A stretch of 64,000 nt of DNA from contig NC_022600.1 in the NCBI RefSeq assembly GCF_000484535.1, forward strand, positions 2,728,001 through 2,792,000, given 5' to 3'. Of the stretch, positions 1-12,177 are shown piece after piece (the first letter of the stretch is position 1; each line of letters begins with the position of its first letter). Source of the stretch: Gloeobacter kilaueensis JS1 (lineage in GTDB: Bacteria; Cyanobacteriota; Cyanobacteriia; Gloeobacterales; Gloeobacteraceae). Below the pieces are notes generated by a model that had not been told where the DNA came from, ran no database searches, and worked only from the letters and a program-made list of their open reading frames with translations. The translations under genes and the position numbers were made by a program.

Positions 1-195
1 AAGAATAAGGGCGATCTGTTCCGCCGTCTTGCCCGGCCCCCAGACGACCTCCGGCAAACCCGTGCGCCGGGTACGAGCGTGATCGAGCCTGGCAAAAGCC
101 AGCGTCTCATAGCGCAGCTTCGCCGTTGCCTCAGCGACGGAGAGCCGCCCGGCAGCGACATCTTGCAACAACTCCTGGAGTGGATCGCTCTTCAT
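1..195 (-). CDS. larB: LarB-like protein, N-terminal part (cut by window edge)
   Basis: Sixty-five N-terminal residues read on the minus strand from an ATG at 195 and run off the window. They contain GRLSVAEATAKLRYE, then ARLDHARTRRTGLPEVVWG and GPGKTAEQI, which match the conserved N-terminal region of LarB (lDhHRxxRxGfPEVixGxGKTxeQ). LarB carboxylates and hydrolyses nicotinic acid adenine dinucleotide in synthesis of the nickel-pincer cofactor and resembles PurE (AIR carboxylase) in its C-terminal part, which lies outside the window. An AGGCGAG Shine-Dalgarno-like stretch precedes the ATG. The gene begins only 13 nt beyond the rRNA terminator stem, so it needs its own promoter or readthrough. 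Confidence 0.75.
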   Translation of the reverse strand, partial: MKSDPLQELLQDVAAGRLSVAEATAKLRYETLAFARLDHARTRRTGLPEVVWGPGKTAEQIALIL

Positions 196-207
196 CTCGC
201 CTAAAGC

Positions 208-238
208 AAAAAGCCCCAGCTGCTGAGCTAGAGCTTTT
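208..238 (-). terminator. Intrinsic terminator of the rRNA operon
   Basis: Read on the minus strand, AAAAGCTCTAGCT pairs over 13 positions (two G-U) with AGCTGGGGCTTTT around a 4-nt loop, and the stem runs into a U-rich tail. It lies 16 nt beyond the 3' end of 5S rRNA and just before larB, where the operon should end. Confidence 0.8.
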
Positions 239-253
239 GGTTAAAAATATTTC

Positions 254-369
254 CCTGGCACCGGGCTATTTTCCCAGGAAGCTGCCCTCCAAGTATCTTC
301 GCTGCTGCAGCGTTTAACGTCCGAGTTCGGGATGGATCGGCGTGGGTCCACTGCGCCTGAGCACCAGGA
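254..369 (-). rRNA. rrf: 5S ribosomal RNA
   Basis: The minus strand begins TCCTGGTGCTCAGG and ends ATAGCCCGGTGCCAGG, so the two ends form the terminal 5S helix (CCTGG/CCAGG). The conserved loop CCATCCCGAACTCGGACGTTAAAC lies in the first half, which is diagnostic. It is the last gene of the rRNA operon and precedes an intrinsic terminator. The ends are placed from the terminal helix and may be off by one or two bases. Confidence 0.93.
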
Positions 370-397
370 AAACCTGTGATGTTGCATCAAAAGGCAA

Positions 398-421
398 CAC
401 CTTGAAGACTGCATAGTGACA
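398..421 (-). other. 23S processing stem, 3' arm
   Basis: The minus-strand transcript here reads GTCACTATGCAGTCTTCAAG plus GTG. It is complementary to the segment upstream of 23S (3291-3314) with one or two mismatches. The two arms would close a long helix around 23S rRNA, the usual RNase III substrate. Confidence 0.75.
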
Positions 422-449
422 AAATCAACAACAACCAACCAATGAGTAA

Positions 450-3226
<2,777 letters not shown>

Positions 3227-3290
3227 ACACGCTGCCGGTTACATCAAATTCGTAACCGGCCCATTGGTGGTCTACTTGTTGACTTGTTAC

Positions 3291-3314
3291 GTCACTATGC
3301 AGTTTTCAAGGTGC
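3291..3314 (-). other. 23S processing stem, 5' arm
   Basis: On the plus strand this reads GTCACTATGCAGTTTTCAAG plus GTG. The same sequence with one change is found in reverse complement at 398-421, so in the precursor RNA the two arms pair across 23S. Confidence 0.75.
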
Positions 3315-3383
3315 TGATTTTTTGCAGATCCCCAAGGTAGCATATTGCTCTCGGGAACGCAATTGGAAGCTTTCGCTCCAGAG

Positions 3384-3459
3384 TGGTGGAGACAAGCGGA
3401 CTCGAACCGCTGACCTCCTGCGTGCAAAGCAGGCGCTCTACCAGCTGAGCTATGCCCCC
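3384..3459 (-). tRNA. tRNA-Ala (anticodon TGC)
   Basis: The minus strand folds as a 76-nt tRNA: acceptor GGGGGCA, D-arm AGCTCAGCTGGTAGAGC, anticodon loop TTTGCAC with anticodon TGC, T-arm GGTTCGAGTCC, and an encoded 3' CCA. It sits in the 16S-23S spacer after tRNA-Ile. The neighbouring tRNA-Ile does not encode CCA. Confidence 0.97.
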
Positions 3460-3469
3460 AAACCGGATG

Positions 3470-3543
<74 letters not shown>

Positions 3544-3579
3544 AAAATCTGTAGCCTCGCAGCTACGAAGCCGAACCGC

Positions 3580-3595
3580 GAATAGTTTGAAAGCC
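3580..3595 (-). other. 16S processing stem, 3' arm
   Basis: Plus-strand GAATAGTTTGAAAGCC. Its reverse complement pairs at 15 of 16 positions with the arm upstream of 16S (5260-5275). A further CGAG/TTGT match extends the helix beyond an internal loop. This is consistent with an RNase III stem around 16S. Confidence 0.7.
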
Positions 3596-3679
3596 ACAAA
3601 CTCGTCGACCTAGGATACCGGACATCCTCGACCGCATACACATTCCGAAGTGCGGTTCAGGAGGAGCCGGGGGTCTCCC

Positions 3680-5167
<1,488 letters not shown>

Positions 5168-5259
5168 GGTTTGTTTGAAGTTGGCTCCAGAGCATTGCTC
5201 CGGAACAGTTTGGTCTTTTCCGAAGAATTGACCGAGTTGTTTTACGAGCTTGTTTGCTT

Positions 5260-5275
5260 GGCTTCCAAACTATTC
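5260..5275 (-). other. 16S processing stem, 5' arm
   Basis: Plus-strand GGCTTCCAAACTATTC, complementary at 15 of 16 positions to 3580-3595. It lies in the leader between the promoter and 16S. Confidence 0.7.
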
Positions 5276-5331
5276 AGCTTTTCAAGGTTCGGTGCCGTCC
5301 GGCTCCTTGGGAGCGCGATTCGACAATCACG

Positions 5332-5361
5332 ACTATATCGAGATTTGGCTGGGGTCGTCAA
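5332..5361 (-). promoter_or_regulatory. rRNA operon promoter
   Basis: The minus strand carries TTGACG (5361-5356), an 18-nt spacer and TATAGT (5337-5332). This is a near-consensus sigma-70 promoter and leaves a leader of about 160 nt before 16S. The -35 box lies only 19 bp beyond the thrC stop codon on the same strand. Confidence 0.75.
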
Positions 5362-5379
5362 CCCCCCTGGCCACTTTTT

Positions 5380-6480
5380 TTAAAAGCCCATTGCCCTTGC
5401 CACCGCCGAAACCTCAGGATCTAATCCTGGAGAGACTTCTAGCGTTGAAACCCTTAGCGCACAGTCGGGATCTTTGAGGCCATTGCCGGTGAGGACACAG
5501 ACGACCTGGCTACCGGAGGCCGCCTCGTGGCCGAACTTGAGCAGCCCCGCCACTGCCGCCGCACTCGCCGGTTCACAGAAGATGCCCTCTTCGCGGGCAA
5601 GCAGCTGGTAGGCTGCCAGAATTTCAGGGTCGCTCACCGCCCGGATCGCCCCGCCACTTTGCTGGGCAGCGGCGATAGCGAGGCTGCCGCTTGCCGGGTT
5701 GCCGATGCGGATGGCGGTGGCCACCGTCTCAGGGCGGGCCACCGGCTGGACACTGCCGCCCACCAGAGCCGCTGCACCACTGGCCTCGAAGCCCTGCAGC
5801 CGGGGCCGCTCGCGGATGCGCCCGCGCTCGGCGTACTCGCTGAAGCCCATCCAGTAGGCGGCGATATTGCCCGCGTTGCCGACGGGAATGCACAGCCAGT
5901 GGGGGGCGGTACCGAGTTGATCACAGATCTCGAAGGCAGCGGTTTTTTGCCCCTGCAGCCGGTAAGGGTTGACCGAATTGACCAGGTTGATCGGGTAGCG
6001 CTCAGCCACCGCCCGCACGATCGCAAGGGCCTGATCGAAGTTGCCGCGAATGGCGATCACCTCAGCTCCGTAGATCACTGCCTGGGCGAGCTTGCCCAGG
6101 GCCACGTAGCCTTCGGGGATGAGCACAAAGGCGCGCAGACCGGCGCGGGCGGCGTAGGCGGCGGCGGCAGCGGATGTATTGCCTGTACTGGCGCAGAGGA
6201 CTGCCTCGGCGCGCGCTTCTTTGGCCTTAGACACCGCCATCGTCATCCCGCGATCTTTGAAGCTGCCGGTCGGGTTGAGCCCGTCGAATTTTGCCCATAC
6301 CCGGATACCGCGTCCGAGCCGCTCGCCCACCGCCGCAAGTTCAATGAGGGGAGTGTTGCCCTCCCGCAGGGTGACAATCGGTGTCCTGTCACTGACCGGT
6401 AAAAACTCGCGATAATGCTCGATCAAACCGGGCCAGTGCGCTCCGCTCAAAAGGGATGCATTCATAGTGGGGTCGGGCAA
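5380..6480 (-). CDS. thrC: Threonine synthase
   Basis: A 366-residue PLP enzyme that converts O-phosphohomoserine to threonine and phosphate. LREGNTPLI near residue 40 and [11 protein letters not shown] near residue 70, which supplies the PLP-binding lysine, are diagnostic. ASTGNTSAA and [13 protein letters not shown] form the phosphate-binding turns, and [11 protein letters not shown] lies near the C-terminus. Length and motifs fit the short bacterial class. The start at 6480 adds a few residues before MNASLLSG, so the ATG five codons in (6465) is an equally good start. It lies directly upstream of the rRNA promoter with no clear terminator between, so readthrough into rrs is possible. Confidence 0.93.
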   Translation of the reverse strand: MPDPTMNASLLSGAHWPGLIEHYREFLPVSDRTPIVTLREGNTPLIELAAVGERLGRGIRVWAKFDGLNPTGSFKDRGMTMAVSKAKEARAEAVLCASTGNTSAAAAAYAARAGLRAFVLIPEGYVALGKLAQAVIYGAEVIAIRGNFDQALAIVRAVAERYPINLVNSVNPYRLQGQKTAAFEICDQLGTAPHWLCIPVGNAGNIAAYWMGFSEYAERGRIRERPRLQGFEASGAAALVGGSVQPVARPETVATAIRIGNPASGSLAIAAAQQSGGAIRAVSDPEILAAYQLLAREEGIFCEPASAAAVAGLLKFGHEAASGSQVVCVLTGNGLKDPDCALRVSTLEVSPGLDPEVSAVARAMGF

Positions 6481-6538
6481 AAAAGAACGCCCTCATTCTC
6501 ACCAATTCGTCTGCTAAAGGCCAGTAGGCCAGTGGTTT

Positions 6539-7468
6539 TCATTCGCCCAGGGCACTTTGAGCGTTGCGGCGCAGCCCGCTTGCCCTGACGCGCCGGATCG
6601 CACTGCCGGTACTCAGGCGATCAAACTCGTCGTCGCTCATCTGCTGCGCCCTTTGAAGATCGAGGCGCTGCCACGGCTCGCGGGGCGCAAAATCTGCCAC
6701 ATCGCTGTAGTGTCCCCAGCGCTCGGCCCGCTGGTTGTAGGGGCAGCAGCTCTGGCAGAGATCGCAGCCGACCACCCAGTTGTGCTGCTGACTGGAAATC
6801 GTCGCCGGTAGCCGTTCGGCGCGGTTCTCGATCGTGTGGTAGGCAAGGCAGGCGCGCGCATCGACTTGAGCGGGGCGCACGATGGCGGCAGTCGGGCAGG
6901 CAGCAAGACAGCGGGTGCAACTGCCGCAGTAGTTGGCGTGGGCTCCGTCCGGTTCTAACTCGACTGTGGTGAGTACTTCGCCCAGAAAAACCCACGAGCC
7001 GTATTCGAGGGTAATAAGACAGGCGTTCTTGCCAATCCAGCCCAATCCGGCAGCCTGGGCCCAGGCTTTTTCTTGAATTGGACCGGTATCGACGTAGGCA
7101 ATCGCCCGGTGGCCAGGGGCGCTCGCCTCGATCCAGCGGGCCAGGGCTTTGAGGGGGCGGCCCAGAACCTTGTGATAGTCTCGCCCGAGGGCGTAGCGGG
7201 CAATGCGGGCTTGATCGGGGCAGGGGTCCTCCTGCGGGACGCTGTAGTTGAGAGCGACACAGATCACCGACTGCACACCGGGCAGCACCTGCTGGATGTC
7301 CTGGCGGCGCGGATCGTGCATCCACTGCATGTCGGCGGCGTAGCCTTGAGCGAGCCATTCGCGCAGCCAATCGGGATCGGCTGTGAGGGCGTCGGCGTGA
7401 GCGATCCCGACTTTGTGAAATCCGAGTTGCTGTGCCTGCGCTTTGATTTGTCCGGCTGTCGGTGCCAT
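6539..7468 (-). CDS. queG: Epoxyqueuosine reductase
   Basis: This 309-residue protein should carry out the last step of queuosine synthesis in tRNA, reducing epoxyqueuosine with a cobalamin cofactor and two [4Fe-4S] clusters. The cluster motifs are visible as CGSCTRCLAACP near residue 185 and CDLCQSCCPYNQ near residue 240. The central GWIGKNACLI and the GRDYHKV segment match QueG. Residues after the second cluster are ordinary for the short cyanobacterial form without HEAT repeats. Its 5' end is close to the divergent dut gene (start-to-start gap 32 bp), so both promoters must lie within a very short space or inside the coding regions. Confidence 0.93.
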   Translation of the reverse strand: MAPTAGQIKAQAQQLGFHKVGIAHADALTADPDWLREWLAQGYAADMQWMHDPRRQDIQQVLPGVQSVICVALNYSVPQEDPCPDQARIARYALGRDYHKVLGRPLKALARWIEASAPGHRAIAYVDTGPIQEKAWAQAAGLGWIGKNACLITLEYGSWVFLGEVLTTVELEPDGAHANYCGSCTRCLAACPTAAIVRPAQVDARACLAYHTIENRAERLPATISSQQHNWVVGCDLCQSCCPYNQRAERWGHYSDVADFAPREPWQRLDLQRAQQMSDDEFDRLSTGSAIRRVRASGLRRNAQSALGE

Positions 7469-7500
7469 CTTTTAGATCGATCGCCGTCGATTCTTCTTTT

Positions 7501-7944
7501 ATGAATGCTGTCCGCGTCGCCGTCCAGCGGCTGCCCCACTGCTATCAACTGCCCACCTATGCCCATACGGGCGACGCCGGCCTGGATCTGTATGCGGCCA
7601 ATACCAGGACACTCACGATCGCCGCTGCGACGTTTGAGCGGATTCCGACAGGAATTGCTCTGGGTTTACCCGCCGGATACATGGCCTTTGTGCAGCCCCG
7701 TTCCGGCCTCGCGATGCGGCACGGTATCAGCGTTCTCAACACTCCCGGCTTGATCGACAGTGGCTACAGGGGTGAGATCGTCGTCCTGCTCATCAACCAC
7801 AGCCAGCAGGCTTTTACCGTCGAGCGCGGCCATCGCATCGCCCAACTCGTCGTCCTGCCGGTACCGACGGTTCACCTGCTGGAAGTCGAAGCGCTCGATG
7901 GAACCGAGCGCCAGGATGGTGGCTTTGGCAGCAGCGGCGTGTGA
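7501..7944 (+). CDS. dut: dUTP diphosphatase (dUTPase)
   Basis: A 147-residue trimeric dUTPase that hydrolyses dUTP to dUMP and so keeps uracil out of DNA and supplies dTMP synthesis. All five family motifs are present in order: DAGLDLYA (about 24-31), PRSGLA, the uracil-binding GLIDSGYRGEI, RIAQLVVLP, and the C-terminal GFGSSG that closes over the phosphates. I chose the ATG at 7501, because an earlier in-frame start would overlap queG and adds residues not seen in the family. The gene is divergent from queG. Confidence 0.95.
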   Translation: MNAVRVAVQRLPHCYQLPTYAHTGDAGLDLYAANTRTLTIAAATFERIPTGIALGLPAGYMAFVQPRSGLAMRHGISVLNTPGLIDSGYRGEIVVLLINHSQQAFTVERGHRIAQLVVLPVPTVHLLEVEALDGTERQDGGFGSSGV

Positions 7945-8030
7945 GCTTTTGTAAAAGAGCTAAACCCGAATCTCTGGTCGGGACTACACCTGAGGCAAGG
8001 GTTTTAATCCCGTGACCAAGGGAGGCTGTC

Positions 8031-8252
8031 ATGGGCACACTGCTGGTTAAGCGATCGAATATTGGACTGGGCAGGTACATCGAATGCCCGCGCTGCGGGA
8101 CATTGAGCTGGTGGCTGCGGATGGACGGCACTCTGCACGGTGAGTGCCCGCACTGTGCGCGGCGGGTCCTGGGCAGCCACCATCTGCAGCGGGGACTGTG
8201 GGAAACCTATCTGATTGTAGACAATAGCTTTCTGTGCCCGCGCGGCTGCTGA
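8031..8252 (+). CDS. Small zinc-ribbon protein, unknown function
   Basis: A 73-residue protein with CPRC (about 19-22) and CPHC (about 39-42), spaced as a four-cysteine zinc ribbon, and a further Cys pair at the end (CPRGC). It starts with ATG after an AAGGGAGG Shine-Dalgarno stretch, which supports translation. It has no membrane segment. It lies 125 bp upstream of mreB on the same strand, but no functional link is evident. I do not recognise a named family; the fold is inferred from cysteine spacing alone. Confidence 0.65.
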   Translation: MGTLLVKRSNIGLGRYIECPRCGTLSWWLRMDGTLHGECPHCARRVLGSHHLQRGLWETYLIVDNSFLCPRGC

Positions 8253-8377
8253 GTTTACCGATGCGCCGTCGCCTGCTATCCTCTATGTGCCCTTGCCCAC
8301 AACCGGTGGATTTGATTTGAGCAAAATCGACCAGTTGATGCAGGATATAGAGGCGATCAGCAGAGGTGCAGGAGTCT

Positions 8378-9406
8378 ATGGGATTGTTCAACCGCATTCG
8401 GCGCGACATCGGCATCGATCTGGGCACAGCCAATACGTGCGTCTACATTGCCGGGCAGGGAGTCGTACTCTCAGAACCCTCGGTCGTCGCCTTTGACCGC
8501 GACAGCAAGAAACTGCTGGCGGTGGGCGAAGAGGCGCGGCAGATGCTTGGCCGCACCCCCGGCAACATCACCGCCTCAAGACCGTTGCGCGACGGGGTGA
8601 TCGCCGATTTTGACGCTACCGAGTTGATGCTGCAGCACTTTATCCGGCGGGTGATGGGCCGTTCGCTGCTCGCACCGCGCATGGTCATCGGCATCCCGAG
8701 CGGTGTCACCGGTGTCGAGCGCCGGGCCGTTATGGAAGCAGCCGTCCAGGCGGGAGCCAAGGAAGTCTTTCTGGTCGAAGAGCCGATCGCCGCTGCCATC
8801 GGAGCGGGCTTACCGATCTCAGAGCCGGTGGGCAGCATGATCGTCGATATCGGCGGCGGCACGACCGAGGTCGCGATCATCTCACTGCAGGGCAGCGTCG
8901 TCTCCGAATCGGTGCGGGTGGCGGGTGACGAGATGAACGAGTCGATCGGCCAGTATCTTAAGAAACTGCACAATCTGGTCATCGGTGAGCGGACTTCCGA
9001 GCAGATCAAGATGCAGATAGGTTCTGCCTTTCCCCATAAAGACGACGAAGAAAAGATGGAGGTGCGGGGGCTGCACATGCTCTCCGGCCTGCCGCGCACG
9101 ATCACCATCCATGCGGCGGAGGTGCGCGAGAGCATGAGCGAACCCCTCTCGGCGATCGTCGAGGCGGTCAAGCGCACCCTTGAGCAGGCTCCTCCGGAAC
9201 TGGCCGCCGACATCTACGATCGCGGCATCGTGCTGGCGGGCGGTGGGGCTTTACTTAAGGGCCTGGATGGCCTTATCAGCCACGAGACGGGCATCGCCGT
9301 CCACGTCGCCGAAGAACCCCTCAACTGCGTCGTGCTCGGTACCGGCAAGATCCTTGAGACCGAGACCCTTAACCGCGTCTTCAGCGGCACGTTCTCTGGC
9401 AGTTAG
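8378..9406 (+). CDS. mreB: Rod-shape-determining protein MreB
   Basis: A 342-residue bacterial actin that polymerises under the membrane and directs elongation-mode wall synthesis. Actin-fold signatures appear in order: GIDLGTANTCVYI (phosphate 1), VAFDRDSKKLLAVGEEA, VDIGGGTTEVAIISL (phosphate 2) and the adenosine motif IVLAGGGALLKGLD near residue 285. The ATG at 8378 follows GCAGGAG; an ATG four codons upstream is less well placed. mreC and mreD do not follow. Instead the next gene is convergent and overlaps the stop codon by 4 bp, so mreB is solitary here. Confidence 0.96.
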   Translation: MGLFNRIRRDIGIDLGTANTCVYIAGQGVVLSEPSVVAFDRDSKKLLAVGEEARQMLGRTPGNITASRPLRDGVIADFDATELMLQHFIRRVMGRSLLAPRMVIGIPSGVTGVERRAVMEAAVQAGAKEVFLVEEPIAAAIGAGLPISEPVGSMIVDIGGGTTEVAIISLQGSVVSESVRVAGDEMNESIGQYLKKLHNLVIGERTSEQIKMQIGSAFPHKDDEEKMEVRGLHMLSGLPRTITIHAAEVRESMSEPLSAIVEAVKRTLEQAPPELAADIYDRGIVLAGGGALLKGLDGLISHETGIAVHVAEEPLNCVVLGTGKILETETLNRVFSGTFSGS

Positions 9407-10281
9407 CGGGTCATCCGCCGACAGAAGACAAAGACGAACAGGGCGATGGTAAAAGAACCGACGAGCGCTTCGCTTGCAGCGAAGACCTGGGCCCATCCCT
9501 GCGGGTGAATATCGCCGTAGCCGGTCGTACTGAAGGTGATCACGCTAAAGTAGAGAGCCTGGGCCAGGTCGCGGTGAATGTCACCCGCCGAGCCGACGAG
9601 GGTCAAATTGGTGTAGGCGAGGGCAAAGCCCAGAATGATCAAAAGTGCGCTCACCACCGTGCGCTCGGGCCGCTCGCCGTAGCCGCAACTGAGCCACAGC
9701 ACCGTCAGTGCCAGCCATTCCCAGCCGCGTGCCTGGCGGCGCTGCATCTCCATCTCGCGCTCGTAGCAGAAGCCACTATATTTGTTCATTCCGTGGGTTC
9801 TGTAACTTTCTTTGAGGATGCGGTAGACGTACTCGGCTTTTGGCCATTGCTGCTTCTGCTCGTAGGCGCAGGGCAGCTCCAGTTCATCTAGATCCGGTAG
9901 GCGAATTGGTAAAGCAATCGCATTGTAAAAAAGCAGGCCGCGCAGACCCTTTGCTCCTCGAAAATCGACGTCCTGGAGCACGGCGTTCTCGAAGTCGGCG
10001 TCATTGAGCAGACAATCGTGCAAAGTGACCCTGTTGAACACTGCCCCTCTCAGGTCGGCCCCGCTCAGGTCCGCTCCTTCGATGCGCTTGTTAGATACGA
10101 CGAGCCCGCGCAGATCCACCCGGCGTAGAAAAAGCCCGCTCAGAGGGGACACGTTGGGCTGCTGCAGACTGGCAAGACAGTCTGCGAGGCGCACGTTCGT
10201 CTTGCCCTCCTCCGGCACGAGTAGATAGCAAGAAGTGCTCCCTCCAGCACCGCGCAAAGGACAATCGTCGCAACTGCCCAT
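9403..10281 (-). CDS. Pentapeptide-repeat potassium channel protein
   Basis: A 292-residue fusion. An N-terminal cysteine cluster (CDDC near residue 4) precedes pentapeptide repeats at about 55-115, with A(D/N)LxG-type units such as GADLSGADLRGAVF. A linker follows, then a two-TM ion-channel module with hydrophobic segments near 185-235 and 270-290. Residues 253-257, TGYGD, form a K+ selectivity filter (preceded by ST), so potassium conduction is the likely role. The pentapeptide beta-helix would sit in the cytosol as a sensor or scaffold. The gene converges on mreB and overlaps it by 4 bp. The ion specificity follows from family knowledge; the input sensed is unknown. Confidence 0.85.
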   Translation of the reverse strand: MGSCDDCPLRGAGGSTSCYLLVPEEGKTNVRLADCLASLQQPNVSPLSGLFLRRVDLRGLVVSNKRIEGADLSGADLRGAVFNRVTLHDCLLNDADFENAVLQDVDFRGAKGLRGLLFYNAIALPIRLPDLDELELPCAYEQKQQWPKAEYVYRILKESYRTHGMNKYSGFCYEREMEMQRRQARGWEWLALTVLWLSCGYGERPERTVVSALLIILGFALAYTNLTLVGSAGDIHRDLAQALYFSVITFSTTGYGDIHPQGWAQVFAASEALVGSFTIALFVFVFCRRMTR

Positions 10282-10363
10282 CTTCCTGTCCCGCCACTCC
10301 CATTACCCTACCACCGCACCGCGACTGGCCCAGCCGGAAGCCAGAATGCTCAACAGCAACAAT

Positions 10364-10378
10364 TGAGAATCGTTATCG
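10364..10378. promoter_or_regulatory. Possible Fur/Zur-type box
   Basis: TGAGAATCGTTATCG matches the palindromic 7-1-7 consensus TGATAATCATTATCA at 12 of 15 positions. It lies 44 bp before the amidase start codon, and a TACAAT -10-like hexamer follows closely. It is suggestive only, since the match is imperfect. Confidence 0.35.
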
Positions 10379-10421
10379 CGATACAATCAGCCCCAGGGCA
10401 AACGGCGACGTGAGGGGTGCG

Positions 10422-11468
10422 ATGAAAAACTGGTTCGGTTCTCAAGGCAATTACTGGTCTCTGGGCGCTGCGATATTCGCTCTCTGGCTCTGGGCACTGC
10501 CGGTGGGGGCAGAGGAGCCGATGCCGATGCCGACGCCGATTCCAACTGTAGAAGCGCCCCAGCCGGCACCTGAACCCCAGGCAGAGCCGCAGCCTGTGAG
10601 TGCCGTGCTTTCTGTCGAGGCGGTAAGTAGCGGCTTCATCTTTACCTTCGATCGACCGCCCCAACTGGCGACCGGCTGGGACAATCCGAATCTTTTTCGC
10701 CTGGCCTTTGTCGCTACCAGGCTTGCCCCGGATCTAGCAGCGCCCGTCCTGGATGACGGAGCACCGGCCAGGCTGCAACTGCAGCAGAGCGACGAGCGCA
10801 CGGTGGTTGCCCTGGTGCAGGTTGCGCCGCAGATGCGCATCGGCGATCCCCAGCCCCTCGCCGATCCCCGGCACATCCTGCTGCCTGTCTATCCCAAAGC
10901 CCAGCCCGATCCAGCCGCCAACCAGCAGACCGGCACCGTGCGCATCGTGCTCGATGCCGGACACGGCGGCTACGATCCAGGAGCCCAACGCGGCGGCGTG
11001 GACGAAAAAGATCTGACCCTCAGCCTGATACAGCGCCTCGACACCCATCTGCGCCGCCTCAACTATCAAACCACCCTCACCCGCTCAGACGACACGTTCA
11101 TTCCGCTGGCCGGTCGGGTCAGCATCACCAACGACAGTCAGGCCCAGCTTTTTGTGAGCATCCACATCAACTGCTCCGACGGCAGCAGTGCCCCCTACGG
11201 CATCGAAACCTACTACACTACCCCCCAGAGCGCCCGCCTCGCCTACACCCTGCACCGCCACCTGATCGCCCGCACCGGCAAGCCCGATCGGCGCGTACAC
11301 GTGCGCAGCCTCTACGTCACCCACCGCAACAGCGTCCCGGCGGTGCTGCTCGAAGTCGGCTTTATCTCCAACCCCGCCGAGCGCGCCCAGCTACGCGATC
11401 CGGCTTATCAGGAACGGCTTGTCGAGGCGATTACTAGCGGGCTGCAGGAGTACCTGGGCCAACCCTGA
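10422..11468 (+). CDS. N-acetylmuramoyl-L-alanine amidase (Amidase_3) with AMIN-like N-terminus
   Basis: A 348-residue exported enzyme that cleaves the amide bond between MurNAc and the stem peptide and is needed for septal peptidoglycan splitting. A signal segment (about 12-32, ending near PVGAEE) is followed by a proline-rich stretch. An AMIN-like beta domain covers about 60-150. The catalytic domain covers 170-348 with zinc and catalytic motifs LDAGHGGYDPGA, SIHINCS and LLEVGFISN. The ATG at 10422 puts the signal peptide near the N-terminus; a GTG four codons earlier is also possible. It belongs to the AmiC family, which localises to septa through AMIN. A possible Fur/Zur box lies upstream. 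Confidence 0.9.
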   Translation: MKNWFGSQGNYWSLGAAIFALWLWALPVGAEEPMPMPTPIPTVEAPQPAPEPQAEPQPVSAVLSVEAVSSGFIFTFDRPPQLATGWDNPNLFRLAFVATRLAPDLAAPVLDDGAPARLQLQQSDERTVVALVQVAPQMRIGDPQPLADPRHILLPVYPKAQPDPAANQQTGTVRIVLDAGHGGYDPGAQRGGVDEKDLTLSLIQRLDTHLRRLNYQTTLTRSDDTFIPLAGRVSITNDSQAQLFVSIHINCSDGSSAPYGIETYYTTPQSARLAYTLHRHLIARTGKPDRRVHVRSLYVTHRNSVPAVLLEVGFISNPAERAQLRDPAYQERLVEAITSGLQEYLGQP

Positions 11469-11603
11469 TCGAAGAACAATTTCCGACGATAGACGTCCAG
11501 GATCTTGTTCTGGCGAGCGTTTTTCATCAACAATTTACACACCGGATATTTCCTGTCCAAAAAGCACTGCTATAGTTAGGAAACTGATGTTCCCTTCTTG
11601 CCC

Positions 11604-11807
11604 ATGAATACGGACGTGCTCCTTTTTGATGCCGAGGTGCAGGTACGCTTCGGCCCGGTGTGCCATCGCTTTCCGCGCACGGCACTGGGAGTGATGCGCG
11701 CTGTCGAGTACGTCATGACTTTTGGGAAACCGATCACATTCTGGTCCGATGCCCGGCAACTGGCGGGCATCTCGGCGTTTCTGGCCGAGGCGGAGGTCTT
11801 TTCTTGA
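11604..11807 (+). CDS. Small conserved-looking protein, unknown function
   Basis: A 67-residue soluble protein starting at an ATG (MNTDVLLFDAEVQVRFG). A TTG two codons upstream is an alternative. It ends inside the start of the next gene: the last codons and TGA overlap a TTG start by 4 bp (TTGA), a typical sign of translational coupling. I see no motif that names a family. The mixed charged and hydrophobic composition and the coupled partner argue that it is real. Confidence 0.5.
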   Translation: MNTDVLLFDAEVQVRFGPVCHRFPRTALGVMRAVEYVMTFGKPITFWSDARQLAGISAFLAEAEVFS

Positions 11808-11989
11808 AACATCAGCGGTCGTTCAACCAGCAGGAGCGCGTAGAAGTCCTCTTCGGCCACTGGCGAGGACAGACCGGCACCGTGCAAAAGGCGCTGGGCA
11901 GCCAGGAATGGTTGGTGCAACTCGCCCGCCAGGACGAACATGGCCGCGTCCTGCTCGCCTTGAACGCGGATCAATTTCGCAGGCTCTAG
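11804..11989 (+). CDS. Small KOW-like protein
   Basis: A 61-residue protein beginning at TTG 11804, coupled to the preceding gene by a TTGA overlap. Residues 10-26 (QERVEVLFGHWRGQTGT) look like a KOW motif, as in L24 and NusG, in which a beta-turn glycine contacts RNA. That suggests an RNA-binding or SH3-like fold. The pair may act together; the partner has no recognisable domain. Function is inferred only from this short motif. Confidence 0.5.
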   Translation: MKHQRSFNQQERVEVLFGHWRGQTGTVQKALGSQEWLVQLARQDEHGRVLLALNADQFRRL

Positions 11990-12177
11990 GGCAAGGTTCG
12001 TACTTGGGCGGACACGCCCCTGATAGCAAAGCTACCCGACAACAGCACCTGGGCGAACAGCCGGGCTTGCCGGGGGCGGATCAAGGTGACGCTATATGAC
12101 GCGCTGCAGAGGTGATCGCCCTAGCCTCCGATAATGGAGCAAGGGCGGCACGTTTGCCCGCGCTGAAAAAGTCGGTT
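11990..12177 (+). other. Intergenic region with hairpins before sdaA
   Basis: These 188 bp have no gene I can support. They contain several GC-rich stems (GGGCGGACACGCCC, and CCGGGCTTGCCGG) and a nested hairpin at 12118-12146 (GCCCT...CTCC-GATAAT-GGAG...AGGGC) just before sdaA. A structured leader or a small RNA is possible, but no known RNA signature is visible. Confidence 0.35.

Noticed and set aside
5527-6402. Plus-strand open frame of 291 codons opposite thrC
   Set aside because: Opposite a certain gene, Gly/Ala/Arg/His-rich and without motifs.
11990-12177. SRP (4.5S/ffs), 6S or riboswitch RNA before sdaA
   Set aside because: Hairpins exist but the signature GGAAGCAGCC of SRP RNA and other diagnostic blocks are not seen.
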